Positions 61,332 to 64,000 of a stretch of DNA of 64,000 nt are shown here, one piece after another. The DNA lies in the NCBI GenBank assembly GCA_024401395.1, contig JAKSLD010000003.1:124001-188000 (forward strand), in the 5' to 3' direction. The position numbers and the translations under genes were made by a program. How positions within the stretch are numbered: the stretch's first letter is position 1; each line of letters opens with the position of its first letter. The notes beneath the pieces were generated by a model. The model was not told where the DNA came from. It did no database searches and saw only the letters and a program-made list of their open reading frames with translations. The stretch comes from Bacteroidales bacterium (GTDB taxonomy: Bacteria; Bacteroidota; Bacteroidia; Bacteroidales; Marinilabiliaceae).

Positions 61332-61364
61332 AAAGGAGAGCTATACACATAAGCTCTCCTTTTT
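61332..61364 (+). terminator. Terminator after the esterase gene
   Basis: AAAGGAGAGCT (61332-61342) pairs perfectly with AGCTCTCCTTT (61352-61362) over a nine-base loop, ending in a T run. Confidence 0.92.
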
Positions 61365-61418
61365 ATTTGCCCTATTCCGCATTTTCAAATGTTTCATCCC
61401 TCCTGAATAAGCAATACT

Positions 61419-61490
61419 TAATAGAAAAATTACGATGAACAAGGTACTTCACCATAACCTGACCATAACCTGACCGTGACTTCTATATAC
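61419..61490 (+). repeat. Dispersed leader + 11-bp array element, copy G
   Basis: The leader ATTACGATGAACAAGGTAC (61429-61447) differs from copy E at one base. Three 11-base units follow at 61451-61483: ACCATAACCTG, an identical ACCATAACCTG, then ACCGTGACTTC. It lies 55 bases after a terminator and about 160 bases before the regulator's -7 box. Confidence 0.83.
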
Positions 61491-61646
61491 AAAACTGTCT
61501 CGCTAATGCAACTTCTTGTGTTTGGCTTTCAATAGTATTGCAGTTGCTCTTCTTCGCAATAACCAATATCCTTACTCATCAACATTTCTTTCGCAATTGT
61601 CTCTCTCCTTTTTTGATAAATTAAGTTTTTGCTTGAAGAATTTATG

Positions 61647-61654
61647 TAGCTTTG
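61647..61654 (+). promoter_or_regulatory. Putative -7 box for the AraC-type membrane regulator
   Basis: TAGCTTTG matches TAnnTTTG. Transcription would start near 61659, giving a leader of about 120 bases to the preferred start, or about 12 to the first ATG. Confidence 0.55.
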
Positions 61655-61778
61655 TAAATAGTATAGTCTTATGAACTTTTGGTCCAAATTTTACACTTAC
61701 AGAGTTTGGTACAACATACATGGTCTTATTTTATTTCTTACACCGAACAATATATCATTCCATAGAAAAATACCTCAG

Positions 61779-63461
61779 ATGATAAATATTTTCAATAGAA
61801 ACCTTCCATTGATTGCTGCATGGCTGATTATGCTCTGCGTCACGACAGCGTGTAGCAGTTATGAAAAAAAATATGTAATCGGTGTTTCTCAATGCTCTGA
61901 AGACTCTTGGCGATCTAAGCTAAGAGATGAACTGATTATGGCTACATACTTCAACGAAGGTGTAGAACTTCGCTTTACATCGGCTCATGATGATGGTAAG
62001 TTGCAAGAGCAGCAGATAGAGTTTCTTGTCAATTCTGGCATCGACTTGCTTATAGTCTCTCCTATACAGGAGGACAATCTTACTGAAGCCATAAGTAAGG
62101 CCTACGCAAAGAATATCCCCGTAATACTTTATGACCGTAAGACGAACAACGAGCAGTTCACCACATTCATGGGTGCAGACAACTACTTGATTGGTGAAAT
62201 GCTGGGACAATACTTGGCTGGCAAACTCCATGGAAAGGGTAATGTAGTAGAGATAGGTGGATTGAAAGGGTCTTCTCCAGCAATGGAACGCCATAATGGA
62301 TTCATGAACGCAATAAAACAATACCCCGACATTCAGATAATGGCATATCAGAGCGGAGACTGGACAGAGGCTTCTGGTGAGGTGGCAATGCGTAGAATTC
62401 TAAAGGAGTATGACCAAAAGATTGACGCTGTTTATGGAGGTAACGACCGTATGGCAGTTGGGGCACGTCGTGTTTTGCTGGAGAATGGATACAACGATGG
62501 CAGCATAATTTATCTGGGCGTAGATGCATTACCTACAGAAAATGGTGGCATAAGAAAAGTTGCCGAATCGATTCTTGATGCTTCCGCTATATACCCGACA
62601 CAGGGCGATGAACTACTCCAACTGGCTCTGGACATACTCAATAACAAAAGTGTACCAAAAGAAATTCTGATGAAATCTAGCCTCGTTACCAAGGAGAATG
62701 CAAAAGTCTTGCTCCTTCAACATGAGGAACTGGCTAGACAATATAACAACCTTAGAAAGATGCACTCCCAGTCGGGAATAATGCAGGAGTACATCAAGAG
62801 CCAGCAAGCAGTTATAGGCATAATCATGCTGATGTTCCTTATTATAGCAGTATTCCTAGGATTATACATTAGAGGATATCAAGCCAAACATAAGCTCAAC
62901 GGAATACTCAAAGAAAAGAACAAGCAGCTAGAGGAGAGTCAGCTCCAACTAGAGACCATTAATACGCAACTATCATTAGTCAATGAGCAACTAATGGAAG
63001 AGAAAGAGGTAGCTGAGCGACAACGAGATGAGCTAGAAGAGCAGCGCGATAAAATCATAGAGATTTCGCTGACGCAAAAAAATGGTGACCTGGATTCTTC
63101 GGAAGATGATATAATCAGCGGAAATGAGAAACAATTTCGTCATGAGAATGAATTTTTCAAGAAATTCATTGCATCAGTAAACGATCATATTGCGGACTCA
63201 GAGCTATCAGTAGAAGACATTGGCAATGAGATGTACTTATCGCGAGTACAACTATACAGAAAAGTCAAAGCACTGACAGGGAAGTCGCCAATGGAGATTA
63301 TCAGAGAGGAGCGTCTACGTAGAGGTTACCAGCTACTATCAGATTCTTCGCTCTCAATATCGGAAATAGCCTACCGAGTTGGCTTCTCTTCACCATCCTA
63401 CTTCACGAAGTGTTTCAAGGACATGTTTGGCAAATCGCCTACAGATGTACAGAAAATATAA
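61779..63461 (+). CDS. Membrane-anchored sugar-binding AraC-family regulator
   Basis: A 560-residue protein from the preferred start. The N terminus is a lipoprotein-like signal ending VTTAC (Cys25). It is followed by a periplasmic sugar-binding domain of the LacI/ribose-binding type (about 30-320; YVIGVSQCSEDSWR, VNSGIDLLIVSPIQEDNL, PVILYDRKTNNEQFTTFMGADN, YGGNDRMAVGARRVL). A transmembrane helix lies near 350-372 (IIMLMFLIIAVFLGLYI), then a coiled coil and a C-terminal AraC helix-turn-helix (VEDIGNEMYLSRVQLYRKVKALTGKSPMEIIR). There is no kinase or receiver domain, so a sugar signal probably passes through the coiled coil to the DNA-binding domain. A susC gene starts 146 bases after the stop and is the likely target. 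Confidence 0.9.
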   Translation: MINIFNRNLPLIAAWLIMLCVTTACSSYEKKYVIGVSQCSEDSWRSKLRDELIMATYFNEGVELRFTSAHDDGKLQEQQIEFLVNSGIDLLIVSPIQEDNLTEAISKAYAKNIPVILYDRKTNNEQFTTFMGADNYLIGEMLGQYLAGKLHGKGNVVEIGGLKGSSPAMERHNGFMNAIKQYPDIQIMAYQSGDWTEASGEVAMRRILKEYDQKIDAVYGGNDRMAVGARRVLLENGYNDGSIIYLGVDALPTENGGIRKVAESILDASAIYPTQGDELLQLALDILNNKSVPKEILMKSSLVTKENAKVLLLQHEELARQYNNLRKMHSQSGIMQEYIKSQQAVIGIIMLMFLIIAVFLGLYIRGYQAKHKLNGILKEKNKQLEESQLQLETINTQLSLVNEQLMEEKEVAERQRDELEEQRDKIIEISLTQKNGDLDSSEDDIISGNEKQFRHENEFFKKFIASVNDHIADSELSVEDIGNEMYLSRVQLYRKVKALTGKSPMEIIREERLRRGYQLLSDSSLSISEIAYRVGFSSPSYFTKCFKDMFGKSPTDVQKI

Positions 63462-63464
63462 ACC

Positions 63465-63523
63465 ATGTTACATTCACTCCCAAATTTGTTTCATTGCAAC
63501 GAATTTGGGAGTCGTTGTAACAT
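63465..63523 (+). promoter_or_regulatory. 59-bp near-perfect palindrome upstream of susC: operator or terminator
   Basis: Outer arms ATGTTACA (63465-63472) and TGTAACAT (63516-63523) flank inner 15-base arms (63476-63490 and 63498-63512; ACTCCCAAATTTGTT against AACGAATTTGGGAGT, one G-T pair) around a seven-base loop. No T tract follows. It lies four bases after the regulator stop and 28 bases before the susC -7 box. Confidence 0.72.
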
Positions 63524-63551
63524 TATTTAAGTTTTGTTGACACGGCGAAAC

Positions 63552-63559
63552 TAATTTTG
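63552..63559 (+). promoter_or_regulatory. Putative -7 box for the susC gene
   Basis: TAATTTTG matches TAnnTTTG, 48 bases upstream of the ATG. The nearest TTTG (63533-63536) is at a sub-optimal 15-base spacing, consistent with an activator-dependent promoter. Confidence 0.55.
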
Positions 63560-63607
63560 CAGCAGAAAATTTTCTAGCTCCAATTCAAAAATTAAAAAAG
63601 TACAATT

Positions 63608-64000
63608 ATGAAGGAAAATATCGAAAAGATTTTTCTCTCCGTATTCCTGATATTCTGCTTCTCTCTTTCTGCGATGGCCCAGAATATACAGGTAAAGGGT
63701 AATGTTACCGACGCAACGTATGGTGACCCAATCGTCGGAGTGACTATTTTGGAGGTAAACACCCCAAATGGTACAGTTACCGATATGGACGGAAACTTCA
63801 GCATCAGTGTTGCTGAGAATTCGCAAATTCAGTTCTCGTATGTAGGTATGAAAACTGTTATTCTCCCTGCTTCTCAACAGATGAACGTCATCATGGAAGA
63901 TGACTTCAATGTCATGGAGGAGTTCGTCGTTACCGGTTACACGACACAACGTAAAGCAGACCTGACGGGAGCAATCAGCGTTGTCAGTGTAGATGATTTG
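63608..64000 (+). CDS. SusC/RagA-type TonB-linked outer-membrane receptor (5' part, cut by window edge)
   Basis: The first 131 codons are visible. A signal peptide (residues 1-24, ending AMAQ) is followed by a carboxypeptidase-regulatory-like domain (VKGNVTDATYGDPIVGVTI, GTVTDMDGNFSISV, SYVGMKTVIL). The TonB-box region is MEEFVVTGYTTQRKADLTGAIS, with the start of the plug domain after it. This order is diagnostic of SusC-family importers, which take up oligosaccharides or peptides with a SusD lipoprotein. The gene runs off the window, so SusD and enzymes should lie to the right. It is probably controlled by the adjacent AraC-type sugar sensor. Confidence 0.92.
   Translation, partial: MKENIEKIFLSVFLIFCFSLSAMAQNIQVKGNVTDATYGDPIVGVTILEVNTPNGTVTDMDGNFSISVAENSQIQFSYVGMKTVILPASQQMNVIMEDDFNVMEEFVVTGYTTQRKADLTGAISVVSVDDL

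Larger units (their letters stand above)
61314..61778 (+). other. 465-base region between esterase and regulator: terminator, repeat element, promoter, leader
   Basis: This stretch holds the esterase terminator (61332-61364), repeat copy G (61419-61490) and a -7 box (61647-61654). An in-frame upstream ATG at 61671 could extend the regulator by 36 residues. The rest is AT-rich with no gene seen. Confidence 0.65.

Noticed and set aside
61671-61778. 36-residue N-terminal extension of the AraC-type regulator
   Set aside because: It would precede a clean lipoprotein signal peptide. The residues are aromatic and non-family-like, so the start at 61779 is preferred, though the early ATG is possible.

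Overview
The window looks like chromosomal DNA of a Bacteroidales bacterium, plausibly Prevotella-like, although the genus cannot be fixed from sequence alone. The evidence is many promoters with the Bacteroidetes -7 box TAnnTTTG, a type IX secretion protein (PorV), a hybrid two-component system, the start of a SusC-type TonB receptor, GH2 and GH97 enzymes, DUF3127 and DUF4286 proteins, and type B ribosomal protein L31. No prophage, insertion sequence, integrase or CRISPR array was found.

Layout. 0-6.3 kb (+): parvulin foldase, BFN/UVR nuclease-family protein, SpmA-SpmB-like membrane protein, then lysC-lysA. 6.4-10.6 kb (-): DUF3127 protein, LytTR regulator, PorE-like lipoprotein and a beta-barrel. 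murB (+) runs head-on into a mtaB / inositol-phosphatase / GT2 operon (-). 15-21 kb (-): rpmE2, a GH2 lipoprotein, and a TPR sensor kinase with its LuxR-type regulator. 21-29.5 kb (-): a tight run pepP-porV-mpl-DUF4286-ruvC-queA-barrel-ProX-mscL. 29.6-34.4 kb (-): an SPFH / zinc-ribbon / histidine-kinase operon. 34.6-36.1 kb (+): DUF502 and a DprA-like protein. 36-42.6 kb (-): panD-panC, a large hybrid two-component protein and LD-carboxypeptidase. Two tRNA-Gln genes and recA (+) follow, then fabH, a CE12 esterase and a 2-hydroxyacid dehydrogenase (-). 47.7-61.3 kb (+): a small anchored acidic protein, HAD, TatD-like, dnaE, deacetylase, ribD, an isopropylmalate-synthase-family enzyme with leuB, GH97 and an esterase. 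The window ends with a membrane sugar-sensing AraC regulator just upstream of a susC gene, so a polysaccharide utilisation locus probably begins at the right edge.

The most unusual signal is a dispersed intergenic repeat family with seven members between 18 and 62 kb. Each starts with an A-rich tract and a conserved leader (ATTACGATGAACAAGGGAC, or TTTGCGAGCAA in two copies). In most copies this is followed by a short array of units exactly 11 bp long. Unit sequences are alike within an array but differ between arrays. I know of no named family that fits. The window also shows a purine-to-pyrimidine switch on the + strand near 25-30 kb that is independent of coding direction.
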